This document shows positions 21,384 to 31,736 of a DNA stretch of 64,000 nt, piece by piece. Source of the DNA: Dugong dugon (Eukaryota > Chordata > Mammalia > Sirenia > Dugongidae). Under the pieces are notes generated by a model. It was given only the letters and a program-made list of their open reading frames with translations. It searched no databases and was not told where the DNA came from. The first letter of the stretch is position 1; each line of letters begins with the position of its first letter. The position numbers were made by a program, and so were the translations under genes. The stretch is from assembly GCA_030035585.1 (NCBI GenBank), contig CM057467.1, positions 67,568,941-67,632,940 on the forward strand. Reading direction: 5' to 3'.

Positions 21384-22211
21384 CTTTTTTTTTAATTTAA
21401 TTTTTTTATTGTACTTTAAATGAACAAATAGTTTCTCATTAAACAGTTAATACACATATTGTTTTATGACAGTGGTTAACAACCCCAGGACATGTCAACA
21501 ACTGTCCCTTCTCAACCTTGAGTTCCTTACCAGCTTTCCTGTCCCCTCCTGCCTTCTAGTCCATGTCCCTGGACTGTTGTGCCCCATTAGTCTCATTTTG
21601 TTTTATGGGGCTGTCTAATCTTTGGCTGAAGGGTGAACCTTGGGAGTGACTTCATTACTGAGCTAACAGGGTGTCCCGGGGCCATACTCTTGGGGTTTCT
21701 CCAGTCTCTGTTGGGCTAGTAAGTTTGGTCTTTTTTTTATGAGATAGAATTTTGTTCTGCATTTTTCTCCAGCTCTGTCCAGGGCCCTCTGTTGTGATCC
21801 CGGTCAGAGCAGTCAATAATGGTAACCAGGTACCATCTAGTTGTGTTGGACTCAGTCTGGTGGAGGCTGTGGTAGTTGCAGTCCATGAGTCCTTTGGACT
21901 AACCGTTTCCTTGTATCTTGTTTTCTTCATTCTCCCTTGCTTCTGAAGGAGTGAGACCAGTGGAGTATCTTAGATGGCTGCTCACAGGCCTTTAAGACCC
22001 CAGACGCTACTCACCAAGGTAGAATGTAGAACATTTTCTTTATAAACTGTGTTATGCCAACTGAGCTAGATGTTCCCCAAGACCATGGTCCCCACAGACC
22101 TCTGCCCAGCAATTCAGTCCCTCAGGGAGTTTGGATGTATCTATGGAGCTTACATTACCTTTCCTTGTACAAGTTGTGGTGGCTTCCCCAGGATTGTGTA
22201 CTGTCTTACCC
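21384..22211 (-). mobile_element. L1 LINE 3' end, afrotherian type
   Basis: Poly-T at the left marks the reversed 3' end. The ~830 bp are L1 3'-terminal sequence ('ttgggtt..cttaccagctttcctgtc', 'gtctaatctttggctgaagg', 'gaccccagacgctactcacc'). Flanked by gatcagaggttct at 21,371-21,383 and 22,212-22,224, a perfect 13-bp duplication. 5'-truncated; no L1 ORF2 enzyme region is included. An in-element 91-codon open frame on the L1 sense strand (21,655-21,930) recurs in the copy at 33.5 kb. Confidence 0.88.
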
Positions 22212-22212
22212 G

Positions 22213-22658
22213 ATCAGAGGTTCTTAACGTGAGCATGTGCATGAGAAATAATAACTGAAAGTTAGCATTTTTTTCCATTGTGAATATAGACAATAACCAC
22301 ATTAGCATTAGCAGTCCCAGGGACTTTGTCACCAGGAGGAATCACAGATATTTTTGAATCCCATTATAGTTGTTGGAGATACCTTGGAACATCATTTACA
22401 CCGATCCCTACTTCAGGGTTGCAATATATAGTTAATAGACCTGCCGCTACATCTTGTTATGACTTAAAAACTAAATCTAAGTATTATTATATCACAACTT
22501 TTTAATTTGAACATTTGGTTAGCTATTTCAATATAATCGATTTCCTTTGTAATCCTGTGTGTTTTTATGCATTTAGAAACATTATTCTGAGAAGGGGTCT
22601 GTATGTTTCAGGAGCCTGCCAAAGGAGTCCAGGGCACAAAAGAAGCTAAGACCTTTGA
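22213..22658. mobile_element. Possible hAT-type DNA transposon remnant
   Basis: 'cagaggttcttaac' at the left and 'gctaagacctttg' at the right form imperfect inverted termini. The inner 'gagaaggggtctgta' and 'aggagtccagggcaca' resemble MER-type hAT fossils. The L1 at 21.4 kb inserted at its left terminus. Family not assigned. Confidence 0.5.
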
Positions 22659-23029
22659 CCCAGGTGATCTCTAGGCTGGCTTGGACACCTGGGACTCCAG
22701 GTTCCATGAGTATCAGTTCTGGAATCACTAGCCCCTGCCCAGCCCCACCTCTTGCCCATTCACCCAGCCCTGGGAGTCCACCCTTGGAATAATCTTACTG
22801 TGTGCTCACTGGCCCGTCGAATGGGCCCCTGCCAGAACGATGCGTACAGAAGCCTGTTAACCCTCCGGATTGTCATTGTGGGAAGGCTAGAGGGTCTAGG
22901 GGAGGAGCTGAAGTGGGTGGGAGCTATCCAAAGACTGGGGACAGTGGCTGTTTAACAATTGGTATGGAAATGTTTCCATATTTTAAACACAGGCACAACA
23001 ATCTTGATGTGCCCTCACTGATCTAGCCT
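22659..23029. other. Unique sequence, no gene seen
   Basis: GC-moderate; no recognised element or exon. Confidence 0.45.
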
Positions 23030-23580
23030 GTTGATCTGGGAAGGCTTCCCTGAAGAAGTGACATTTGAGCTGAGATTTGAAGGCACGGACTCCTGAAGCG
23101 TGCCAGGCAGGGAAACAGTTGGTGTAAATGTTCTGAAGCAGGAGAGAGAATGGGGTGTTTGAGGAAACAACAGGATGTCAGAGTGGCCAGAGCTCCAAGA
23201 GTGAGGAGGGATATGGAGAGAGAAAGCAGAGGCTCCAGCAGGAGCCAGGCCTTACTGTAGCTGTGGTTGGGGCCACATCTTCTTGAAGAGCGACATGGAG
23301 CCCTGGAACATCAGCGGGGCATTTTCATGAGTTTATGCTGGCTGAAGCAGGGATGAGAAAGGATGCAGGGGACCAGTGGGGAGGCCCTCACGGATGCTCA
23401 GGTGAAAGATGATTGAGGCTTGGACTAGGGTAGTGGAGGCAGGGTTGGTGAGAAGTGGGCAGAATTGAGAGAGATTGAGGAATTAGAACCAGCAGGACTT
23501 GATGATAAGTTAGATATGGGGCAAGTGAAGGGCAGAGGAGTGTCAAGGAGATGGGAGTGGTAGAAGAGGACCTTTTTTGG
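23030..23580 (-). repeat. L2 LINE, reverse orientation
   Basis: 'gaagaagtgacatttgagct', 'gagatttgaaggcac', 'ccagagctccaagagtgagg' follow reverse-complement L2. Confidence 0.72.
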
Positions 23581-23589
23581 GAAGAGATT

Positions 23590-23840
23590 GTAAGTGTTCT
23601 ATCTCCATCACGTCGCGTTTGATATATGGGCTCGAGTACCAGTATACCTGCTTCAAGGTCCATCTCTACTGCTCTGCATAATTGGGGCAAATCACTTCTC
23701 CTTTCTGAGCCTCATTGTCCTGAACTATAAAATGGGTGAGTCAAACCTATTTCATGGGATTGTCATGAAGGTTATTATGAACATGAACTGGAACCACCAA
23801 GCACGTAGTAAGCAGTCAGTGAGTGACCTTCGGAGCGGGG
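23590..23840 (+). repeat. MIR SINE
   Basis: 'gcaaatcacttctcctttct', 'gagcctcattgtcctgaact', 'tgggattgtcatgaaggtta'. Confidence 0.75.
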
Positions 23841-23960
23841 AGCGGGTCACTGGTAACAATTGATTTTAATTCAACATATATCCTCAGGAATCTTATAAGA
23901 GCCTGTTATGAAGCGGCACACGTGGTTCATTTTCTCCCTTATGAAATAAAATCTGGAGTC

Positions 23961-24014
23961 CATGATGATGGTGGTGGTAGTGATAATGATGAAGACAACG
24001 GTGGTGGGGATGAT
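23961..24014. repeat. GAT/GGT-rich trinucleotide-like tract
   Basis: 'catgatgatggtggtggtag' then 'gataatgatgaag' and 'ggtggtggggatgatc': imperfect triplet repetition. Confidence 0.75.
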
Positions 24015-24532
24015 CATTCTAAGTTTTCTCGACCATTTGAAGCATATTAACCATCTGCCTCATTGTTTAGGGAGATAGTGTTGTACAGAGGGAGGGTCAC
24101 TGGGCTCAGAGGCATAGGGGGGCAAAGGGAGAAATTACTCCTGGGCGCAAGTCCAAGAACGTGCCAGACGAGATGTGGAATGACATTCTGAGGTGCCACA
24201 AATATGAAAGGCACCTGACTGACGCAGCCAGACAAGGGGGAGGAAGGCATTTCTGCTGATGGGTCGCAGCTATCAATGTCTAATTGTCTTGAAATTGGAG
24301 GAAGGGGGTGCCTCTGGGTGCTTGTTGCCCTCGCTTCAAACACTCCGTGGGCTCAGATTCAGAAATCTGAGTTCAGTCCATGCCTCTGTGGCCTTGGGCA
24401 GGTCATGCAGAGCCTTAGTTTCTTCAGTTGTAAAATGGGGATAGTGAGAATATTTACCTCCCAGGGTGGCTATATTACAGTTAGCCTAAACGAGGTAATG
24501 TAGAGTTAATGTAATGCCAATTGCCAGGTGCA

Positions 24533-24724
24533 AACCCTTTGCCGTCAGTCAATTCCAACTCATAGCAACTCTATAGGACAGTGTAGAACTGCCGCATAGG
24601 GTTTCCAAGGCTATAATCTGTTTACAGAAGCAGACGGCCACATCTTTCTCCCGATGAGTGGCTGTTGGGTTCAAACTGCCGACCTTTCAGCCAGGCTCTT
24701 AACCACTGCACCACCAGGGCTCCA
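24533..24724 (-). mobile_element. AfroSINE, first of a tandem pair
   Basis: Reverse-complement copy: tail 'gtcagtcaattccaactcat', 'aaggctataatctg', head 'aaccactgcaccaccagggc'. Flanked by ccaggtgca (24,524-24,532) and ccagatgca (24,725-24,733). Confidence 0.93.
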
Positions 24725-24733
24725 CCAGATGCA

Positions 24734-24893
24734 TCCAAAAAAATCAAACCAGTTGCCATTGAGTTGATTCTGACTCAAACTCATAGTGACCCTAGAGGAC
24801 AGAGTCGGGTTTCCAAAGAGTGGCTGTTAGATTTGAACTGCTGACCTTTCAGTTAGCAGCCAAGTTCTTAACCACTGCACCACCAGAGCTCCA
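24734..24893 (-). mobile_element. AfroSINE, second of a tandem pair
   Basis: Reverse-complement short form with part of the middle lost ('cagagtcgggtttccaaag'). Flanked by ccagatgca (24,725-24,733) and ccaggtgca (24,894-24,902), so it shares a duplication copy with its neighbour. Confidence 0.93.
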
Positions 24894-24939
24894 CCAGGTG
24901 CATGGTGGGTACTTAATAAAAGTTACTCCTTTGCTCTTA

Positions 24940-25440
24940 TGTGCGCTTGCTCCTGTGCCTTAGGGAAGAAAGTAGAAAATCGCACCAGGCCCCTGCAATG
25001 TGACCTCAGCCCATGGCTCCTGCCTTGGCCTCCTTTCACCTCCTCTTCGTTGCCTGCTATTCAGCCACAGCAAACACCACCAGTTTCTCCACACACGTCT
25101 TCCTTCAGCCTGGAATACCCTTTCCCTCATCCTGTTCCTATGAAATGCCTTCTTAGTCTCCAGGGCCCAGACAAGTGCCACCTCTTCTGTGAAACTTTTC
25201 TGATGCTGCCAGGGAGTATTCACAGTTCCATCTCTTTTGTCCCCACAGCACTGTCTCTTGACCCTCTCTTGAACACATCCTTGCATTCAGCTTTGCATTA
25301 CAGCTCAGATATGTCTCCTTGACTGCAAGCCTCTTGGGCCCATGACCTTGTCTGTTACAGTCTTGCACCACCCTCAAAACTGAGCACAGGGTCCACACAC
25401 ACAAACATGTTGAATGGAGTGAAATTGAATTAATGTGGCT
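24940..25440 (+). repeat. L2 LINE 3' end
   Basis: 'cagcctggaataccctttcc', 'aagtgccacctcttctgtga', 'tgactgcaagcctcttgggc', 'catgttgaatg'. The 127-codon frame at 24,939-25,322 falls in this L2 and is not a gene. Confidence 0.82.
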
Positions 25441-25800
25441 GATGAAGGCTGGGGCAGCAGCCTCAGTCATCCTGCCTGATTCCAGGCAAGGTCTCTGAGA
25501 TGGCATGGGGATGGAAAAGCCCACAGTGAAGGATGCCCTGTACCAGCCAAGCCATACAGGGGCGGGATGGGTGGAAGTCTTTGCAGTTGGCTCCTGTAAG
25601 GAGCCTCTTCAGAGCAGCTCCGATGCAGCCAGGCTTTCACCTTCTAGTGACGAGTCTGCTGTAGTCAGGCTGCTGGGAGGAGCTGGGCAGGGGCAACTGG
25701 CAGCCTCACGAACAGGATCAGGCTTGGCTCCATGGCTCTCCGTGCCTCCAGCCTCACCCTTCCAGTCCATCTTCACTGTGGCTGGAGTAATGGATCTCTA
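25441..25800. other. Unique sequence, no gene seen
   Basis: A 98-codon plus frame (25,505-25,801) has no recognisable domain or splice context. Confidence 0.45.
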
Positions 25801-26150
25801 GAACCTGTGACCCTGTTATTGCTCCGTTTAAAAACCTTAAATGAATGATCCCATTTCTAGAACCTGGCCCAGGAGGTCTTCCATGCTCCAGCCTTGCCAT
25901 CCTGTGTGGTCCCTGCCCCACTTATCCTTCTGTTGCTTACACTTCTCAGAATGGTTAGCATGTTATTCCTCCTTGGACATTTTCTTTTGCTAAGACTGTG
26001 CTTATGAATCTTGCCTGAAGCTTGTCATGCCCATTCCCATCCTGGTAGAATTGACCCCTAACTCACTGGATCCCACTATACAGCACAGACTCATCCTATC
26101 AGTAACATTTCGTACCCTGGTAGTGCAGGGAACATATCTTACTGATGATC
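25801..26150 (+). repeat. L2-like fragment
   Basis: 'ggaggtcttccatgctccag' and 'cagggaacatatcttactga' fit a diverged L2 3' region. Confidence 0.5.
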
Positions 26151-26159
26151 ATCAGTAAT

Positions 26160-26465
26160 AGAAATAATAAAAACAGTGACCACCGTGAATAACTAACTTG
26201 CAGACCTTGGTTAGGTGCTTAGAAGTGTTACCCCACACAGGTCTCACAACAGCCCTGGAAGGTTCTGATATGGATCTCCATCTTGCAAATGAGGAAGCTG
26301 AGGCTCAGAGAGGTTAAGTAACATTCTCAGTGTCACACAGCTCGTAAGAATCAGAGCTGGGATTTAAACATGGGTCAGGCCCGTGCTTTTTCCACTCTTC
26401 CCAGCCACCTCTTCCAGTCCAGGACTGACACAGAGTAAGCAGCCAGTAAATTCTTGTTGAGTAAA
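26160..26465 (-). repeat. MIR SINE, reverse orientation
   Basis: 'gttaggtgcttagaagtgtt', 'tcttgcaaatgaggaagctg', 'gtgtcacacagctcgtaaga', followed by 'agtaaattcttgttgagtaa'. Confidence 0.85.
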
Positions 26466-26469
26466 TGGC

Positions 26470-27689
26470 CGAGTACATGAAGCTGCTGGGTGGGAAAGCT
26501 GGTCTTTGGAGAAGAACTGACATGCTTGGTTTTTAAAGATTAAAAAGACTGTCTCACGTGGTTTCTGTGGGCCTGGTAGAAAAGAAGTAAGAGTATCATG
26601 CAACATTTTAGATTATTATTGTCTTCATGTTTTTAGGTAAATAATAAAACCATCATTATCTCAGCCATACAACCCAGAAAACTGTCCTGCTCTGAGAGCA
26701 ACGTGATGTAGGGTGTCCCCCGGCAAGGATAAGGCAGCTGGCATGAGAGCACCCAGAGGCAGCCAGGCTGGTCCTTGGAAGGCCAGGTAATTCATGAAGA
26801 TCTCACTCCTGATCCTACCCAGCCATAGTTGGTTGTTAGGTTGTTGGCACTGGGGCCCTGTGGTTAGAGTACAATTTTCACATCCTAAATTGTTTCATGG
26901 CATCACACACACAAAAATGAAGTGAAACCAAGAGGCAGTGAGAGGGGACAAAATCTTTGACTCTCAAATACTCAGAAGAAAGCAAAAGCGAGCATGTTTG
27001 GGGACCTAATCTACAGCAGAAGTCCAGGAAAAAAAAGAAAAAATCCAAGTACCAACAATGATGAAGCTGGAAACTATAGACCATGGTCCTCGGGAGAGAG
27101 TGCTTCCTTACTTAGACATCTGGCTGCAACACGATCGGCTTAGTTTGGATCAACAGAATTTCCTGAAATCAGCTTCCACATCTGAAGAGGAGATACTTAG
27201 AGCTCAAGAAGCAGCCCTGAGCCCCAGGGTCCCTGGGACCTTGTGAGGAGGGGCTATGGTAACTCCCAGAAAGAAGGTATTAGACCACACCTTCTCCAGC
27301 CTTGCTTTGCTGAGTCACTGGAGCCCTTACCTCACAGGCCCTGATTCACACAGGCCTAGAGCCCATCCAGATACAGTTGGAAATCCAATGGAAGCCTCAG
27401 CACTCCTAGTAGATGGGGTCTGGAAGTTCTGGTGCCCTTGTCCAGCCCACAGGGTTTCCAAGACTGACTATGGACATCCCATTGTCCATTCCAACCCCCA
27501 CCATATTGGCCCAGCACACAGCATTGGACTTCTGCCTCAGTTTCCTGTTCAGTTGCTTAGTTCTCACCAGGAACTGGAAAACTGTCTTGAAACCTCAGTG
27601 AGTTTGGTTGGCTCCCTGCCATCCCAAACCCCATCCCAACCACCCCAGCTCCTGGAGTTCTATCTGAGTGGGCAGCCCACCCGTCATGA
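26470..27689. other. Unique sequence with a long open stretch
   Basis: Two plus frames follow each other, 27,058-27,246 (62 codons) and 27,256-27,693 (145 codons), in DNA I cannot assign to a repeat. Neither protein is recognisable. No promoter, splice signal or poly-A signal was seen that would make it a gene. AT-rich TAA/ATT sequence follows at 27,690-27,770. Confidence 0.4.
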
Positions 27690-27771
27690 ATAATAATGAA
27701 TAGTAATTATTAATAACTAAAAATTATGGTAATTCATTAAGTAATAATACTTATGATTAATAATAGAGTGG

Positions 27772-27985
27772 TTTAGAGCATGACCTCCTGAGCCAGACTG
27801 CCTGGATTCAAAATTGTGGCTCTGCTGTTTATTGTGTGGTCTTGGACAATTGTATTCCCCTCTCAGGGCCTCAGTTTCCATCTGTGAAATGAGGAAAATA
27901 ATAGTACCTACCTCACAGAACTGTTTATGAGGGTTAAATGAGTTATTATTTGTAAAGCGTTTAGGACATTGTTAACTAAATAATA
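27772..27985 (+). repeat. MIR SINE
   Basis: Well preserved: 'gagccagactgcctggattc', 'gcctcagtttccatctgtga', 'ataatagtacctacctcaca'. Confidence 0.9.
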
Positions 27986-28009
27986 ATAATTACAACAACA
28001 ACCACACTC

Positions 28010-28215
28010 ACTGAAATTTACTGATCCTTTGCAACATGATAGGCACAAAAGCATTGCAGCAATTCAAGGAATAGGGGCTTTTATTAACCCTGTATTTCAG
28101 ATGAAAGCACAGGGACTTAGGGGAGTTAAGTATGCAGCCCAAGTTCATCCAGCTGGGGAGGTGGTAAAACCAGGGTCAGACCCAGGTACTTTGATTCCAG
28201 AGCCCTTCTTTCTAA
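28010..28215 (-). repeat. MIR SINE, reverse orientation
   Basis: 'atttcagatgaaagcacagg', 'agttcatccagctggggagg', 'ggtcagacccaggtactttg'. Lies tail-to-tail with the MIR before it. Confidence 0.8.
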
Positions 28216-28505
28216 CAACATTTAACAAAGACTTGTTGAGTCCCACTAGGTATCCTAATCACTCTCCTTGAATCTTTAGATGAGAAAGGACACTCCAGAT
28301 GGAGGGTGTGGCATGTTCAAACAAAGGAATCTTGAAGTGGAAACTAGGGAGAGTGGCCGGGGATGAGGCTGATGACATAGGCAGGACCCAGACTGTTTAC
28401 AGCATCATGATCTTGTCTCTCCAACTGAAACTCAACCTCCTACAGGGTGGGAAAGAAGCGTTTATTCTTCTCCTGTGCCTCCCTTAGCATGGCTCAGAGC
28501 CTGAG
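28216..28505. other. Weak L2-like or unique sequence
   Basis: 'gacactccagatggagggtg' and following text hint at reverse L2, too diverged to be sure. Confidence 0.35.
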
Positions 28506-28516
28506 CCCTCCATTAG

Positions 28517-28718
28517 AAAAAAAGTTTCTGTAGAGTCAATTCCAATTCATAGTGATACCATAGGACAGAGTAGAGCTGCCCCATAGGGTTTCCAAGGCTG
28601 TAATCTTTACAGAAGCAGACTACCACATCTTCCTCCTGCAGAACAGCTGGTGGGTTCAAACTGCTGACCTTTTGGTTAGCAGCCAAACACTTAACTACTG
28701 CTCCACCAAGGCTCTTTT
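28517..28718 (-). mobile_element. AfroSINE, first of a tandem pair
   Basis: Reverse-complement copy with 'ggctgtaatctttacagaag' and head 'ttaactactgctccaccaag'. Flanks ccctccattag (28,506-28,516) and ccctccgtaat (28,719-28,729) agree at 8/11. Confidence 0.9.
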
Positions 28719-28729
28719 CCCTCCGTAAT

Positions 28730-28894
28730 ACCAAAATCAAACCAGACACTGTCATCAAGTTGATTCTGACTCAGAGCAACCCTATCTATAGCACAGAGTA
28801 GAGCTGTCCCATGGGGTTTCCAAGGAGCCGCTGGTGGATTCAAACTGCTGACCTTTTGGTTAGCAGCCAAGCTCTTAACCACTGCCCCACCAGT
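28730..28894 (-). mobile_element. AfroSINE (short form), second of a pair
   Basis: Reverse-complement short form: 'gttgattctgactcagagca', 'ccaaggagccgctggtggat', head 'ttaaccactgccccaccag'. The right flank gctccgcaaat (28,895-28,905) resembles the middle ccctccgtaat. Confidence 0.92.
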
Positions 28895-28905
28895 GCTCCG
28901 CAAAT

Positions 28906-29464
28906 TCCTGATGCCCTAATTATCTTCCACTTCATGCCCAGTACTTCAGTGTGGCTAGAGTTGACCAAAGTGAGTCCATTGACACCTTAAGTGCAACTGA
29001 CCATTATGCCCAAAGTAACCCTCCATGATTAGCTTGAGAAGAATCCAAATTAAACCAAGGAAGTGGTAGCTCCACACCCCCACCTGATCTTCAACTTCCA
29101 TCCCATGGCCCTCTAGGAAAGGGGCGGAAGTGCACAATTTCACTAAATTCAGTGGGCTGACTGAATGCTGAGTTTTGAGGTCAGGGGAGACTCAGAGAGC
29201 AGGGCAGAGATGTAGCTACAGGAGATCTGATCCTCTCTGACCTACAGTTCACTTTTTTTTTTAATTCAGGAAAATAACCTAAGAGGAAGTATTAAAAAAT
29301 ATAGGTACTGATCTATAGAAAGGAAACCATCAAGTCAGTAATGCTACATAATGCAAATTTATTTTAAAATGTTAGGACAGAAGGCACAGGGGACCCATAA
29401 TTAATTCACCAATAAAACCTAGAGGTGATTGCCTGCTCCTTGGAATGGTTAGTTTTTGCTTGTT
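28906..29464. other. Unique sequence, no gene seen
   Basis: No family or exon recognised. A T9 run lies near 29,253. Confidence 0.45.
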
Positions 29465-29474
29465 TGTTTGTTTT

Positions 29475-30006
29475 GTTTTTTAATAAACTTTATTTTTTTA
29501 GAGCAGTTTTAGGTTTACTAAAAAATGGTACAGAAAGTACAGAGTTACAATATACTCCCCTGCCCCAGCTTCCTCTGTTACTAACATCTTACATTCGTGT
29601 GATCCATTTGTTACAATTGATGAACCATTGTTGATACATTTTTATTAACTAAAGTCCACAGTTTACATTAGGGTTCAGTCTGTGTTATACAGTCCTATGA
29701 GTTTTGACAAATGCATAATGTTGTATGTCCACCATTACAGCATCATGCAGAATAGTTTTCACTGCCCTAAAAATGCCCTTGTGCACCACCTGTTTTCTCC
29801 AGCTTCCCTGGACCTCTGGCAACCACTGATCTTTTTACTGTCTCCGTAGTTTTGCCTTTTCTAGAATGTCACGTAGTGTATCATACAGCATGTAGCCTTT
29901 CCAGACTGGCTTCTTTCATTTAGTAACGGGCATTTAAGATCCATCCATGTCTTTTTGTGGCTTGATAGCTCATTTCTTTTATTGTTGAATAATATTCCAT
30001 TGTACA
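29475..30006 (-). mobile_element. L1 LINE 3' end (older mammalian L1)
   Basis: Classic reversed L1 3' UTR: 'gagcagttttaggtttacta', 'aaagtccacagtttacatta', 'gcaaccactgatctttttac', 'aataatattccattgtacag'. 5'-truncated; no ORF2. Confidence 0.92.
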
Positions 30007-30034
30007 GATAGGTTTTTTAAATTGTTAAAAAATA

Positions 30035-30910
30035 CTAAGAAAGACATGAATTTAATATGTATTTGCTGAGTGCCTAGTGATGTGCTAGGAACCATGCTAA
30101 GTTCTGAATAGACGGTTGTGGATAAGATAGACTCAGCCCCTGCCCTCATGCAGCTTGCAGTATGGTATTCATTAAACAAACTATGCCAAACAGTACCTAA
30201 TTGCGGTTGTGAGACATGCACAAAGGAGAATCTCAATAAACAGCCAGAGGAGCTCGGGCTGAGTCTCGGGCTTCAGGAAGGGCATCTCTGAGAAGATAGC
30301 ATTTAAGCTGAGAGGCCTGAAAGATGAGTTTGGGTTAGCCAGGCAAAGAGGAGAGTGAACAGCATGTTCAGAACCCTAAATAGGGAAGAAGTACGCCCCA
30401 TTTGAGGACCTGAAAGGAAGACAGTGTGGCTCAAGCGTGTTAACTGAAGGGGAGATGGATTTTTTGCAGGAGCGAAGCAGTATAGAAGCCAGGTCCTAGA
30501 AGCAGCCTTGCAGGGCACAAGGGCACATTAAGGACTTGAATCTTATCTTCAGTGGACTAGGAAGCTGTTAAAGGGTTATAGGCAGAGGAGTTACATGATG
30601 TGATTTGCATTAAAAAAAAAAAAAGTCCGTCTGAGTTCTGTGTGGTGAGAGAATTGGAGTAGAGGATGTGGGAAGATCAGTGGGGAGGCTACTGTAAAAG
30701 TCAGGTGAGAAGTAATGGTAGCTTAGACTAGGGTTGTGACACTGGAGGGGGGAAAAATGAACCAATTTAAGGTATACTTAGAAGGTAGGACCAAGAGACT
30801 GGTAACTAATTGTGGTTAGTGATGTGTAGGGGGGTGTCAAGGGAGGCTTCCAGGTCTCTGGTAGGAACAGTCGCAGATGGTGGTGGCATGTACTGTGATT
30901 GAGCATGCTC
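30035..30910 (-). repeat. L2 LINE, reverse orientation (long)
   Basis: 'tgagtgcctagtgatgtgct', 'cccctgccctcatgcagctt', 'gaagggcatctctgagaag', 'agtggggaggctactgtaaa'. Long but non-coding. A13 tract at 30,611. Confidence 0.85.
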
Positions 30911-31336
30911 GAAGACAGCTAAAAAGACAGTGGAGGTAACAGAGAAATGGCAAACTCTTATGTACCAAACAAGACAGAGACTAGCACCCTACAGAGAAAT
31001 GAGTGAAGAACAATGAGCATGCAGTTCCCCAGAGAAGACGTGCAAATGACAAGAAACATAAAAAAAGATGTTCAATTGATTCTGAAAGATGCAGATTAAA
31101 ATAACTGGGTACCATGTACCTATCATATTAGCAAAGACAAAAAAAGGCATTCTAATGCCCAATATTGATGAGAGAGGGAGGAATTGGCATGCTCATACTG
31201 CTGGTGGAAATGAAAAGCGATACAGTCTTTTGTAGGGGGAATTACAAATTAAAAAAAAAAAAAATTAAGCAGTACTCTAAGTACATAACCAAACAACCCC
31301 TCAAAGAAATATATTTAAAAGTATTACAGTACTTAC

Positions 31337-31655
31337 CAAACCCCAAAACCAATCCCATTGCAACTCATAGCAACCCTATGGGATTCCGACTCATAGTGAC
31401 AGTATAGGAGAGAGTAGAACTGCCCCATAGAGTTTCCTATTTGCAGCTGGTGGATACAGACTGCAAGCCTTTTGGTTAGCAGCCTGAGCTCTTAACCACT
31501 GGAGCCGTGGTGGTGCAGTGGTTAAGAGCTCAGGCTGCTACCCAAAAGGTCGGCAGTTCGAATCCACCAGCTGTTCCTTGGAAACCCTATGGGGCAACTT
31601 TATTCTATCCAGTAGGGTGGCTGTGAGTTGGAATCAACTTGATGGCAATGGGTAG
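31337..31655. mobile_element. Head-to-head AfroSINE dimer
   Basis: 31,337-31,500 is a reverse-complement AfroSINE and 31,501-31,655 a forward one; their 5' ends meet at 31,500/31,501. The left unit lacks the first 16 bp of the head; the right unit begins with the full ggagccgtggtggtgc. agcctgagctcttaaccact (31,481-31,500) is perfectly complementary to 31,517-31,536, and the palindrome extends further with few mismatches. A single duplication agtacttac (31,328-31,336 and 31,656-31,664) encloses the pair. Confidence 0.92.
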
Positions 31656-31736
31656 AGTACTTACAGTAGTGAATAATTGGAAGCAGCCTATATATCCATC
31701 AGTAGAGGATTAATTACATATCTGTGTAACTGTTTA

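Larger units (their letters stand above)
24310..24925 (+). repeat. MIR SINE split by two AfroSINEs
   Basis: The body is 24,310-24,532 ('ggccttgggcaggtcatgca', 'agttgtaaaatggggatagt', 'gccaattgccaggtgca'). The final part resumes at 24,894 ('ccaggtgcatggtgggtact', 'taataaaagtt'). The intervening DNA is two later AfroSINEs. Confidence 0.85.

Noticed and set aside
24939..25322. 127-codon plus-strand frame
   Set aside because: Lies within an L2 3' end.
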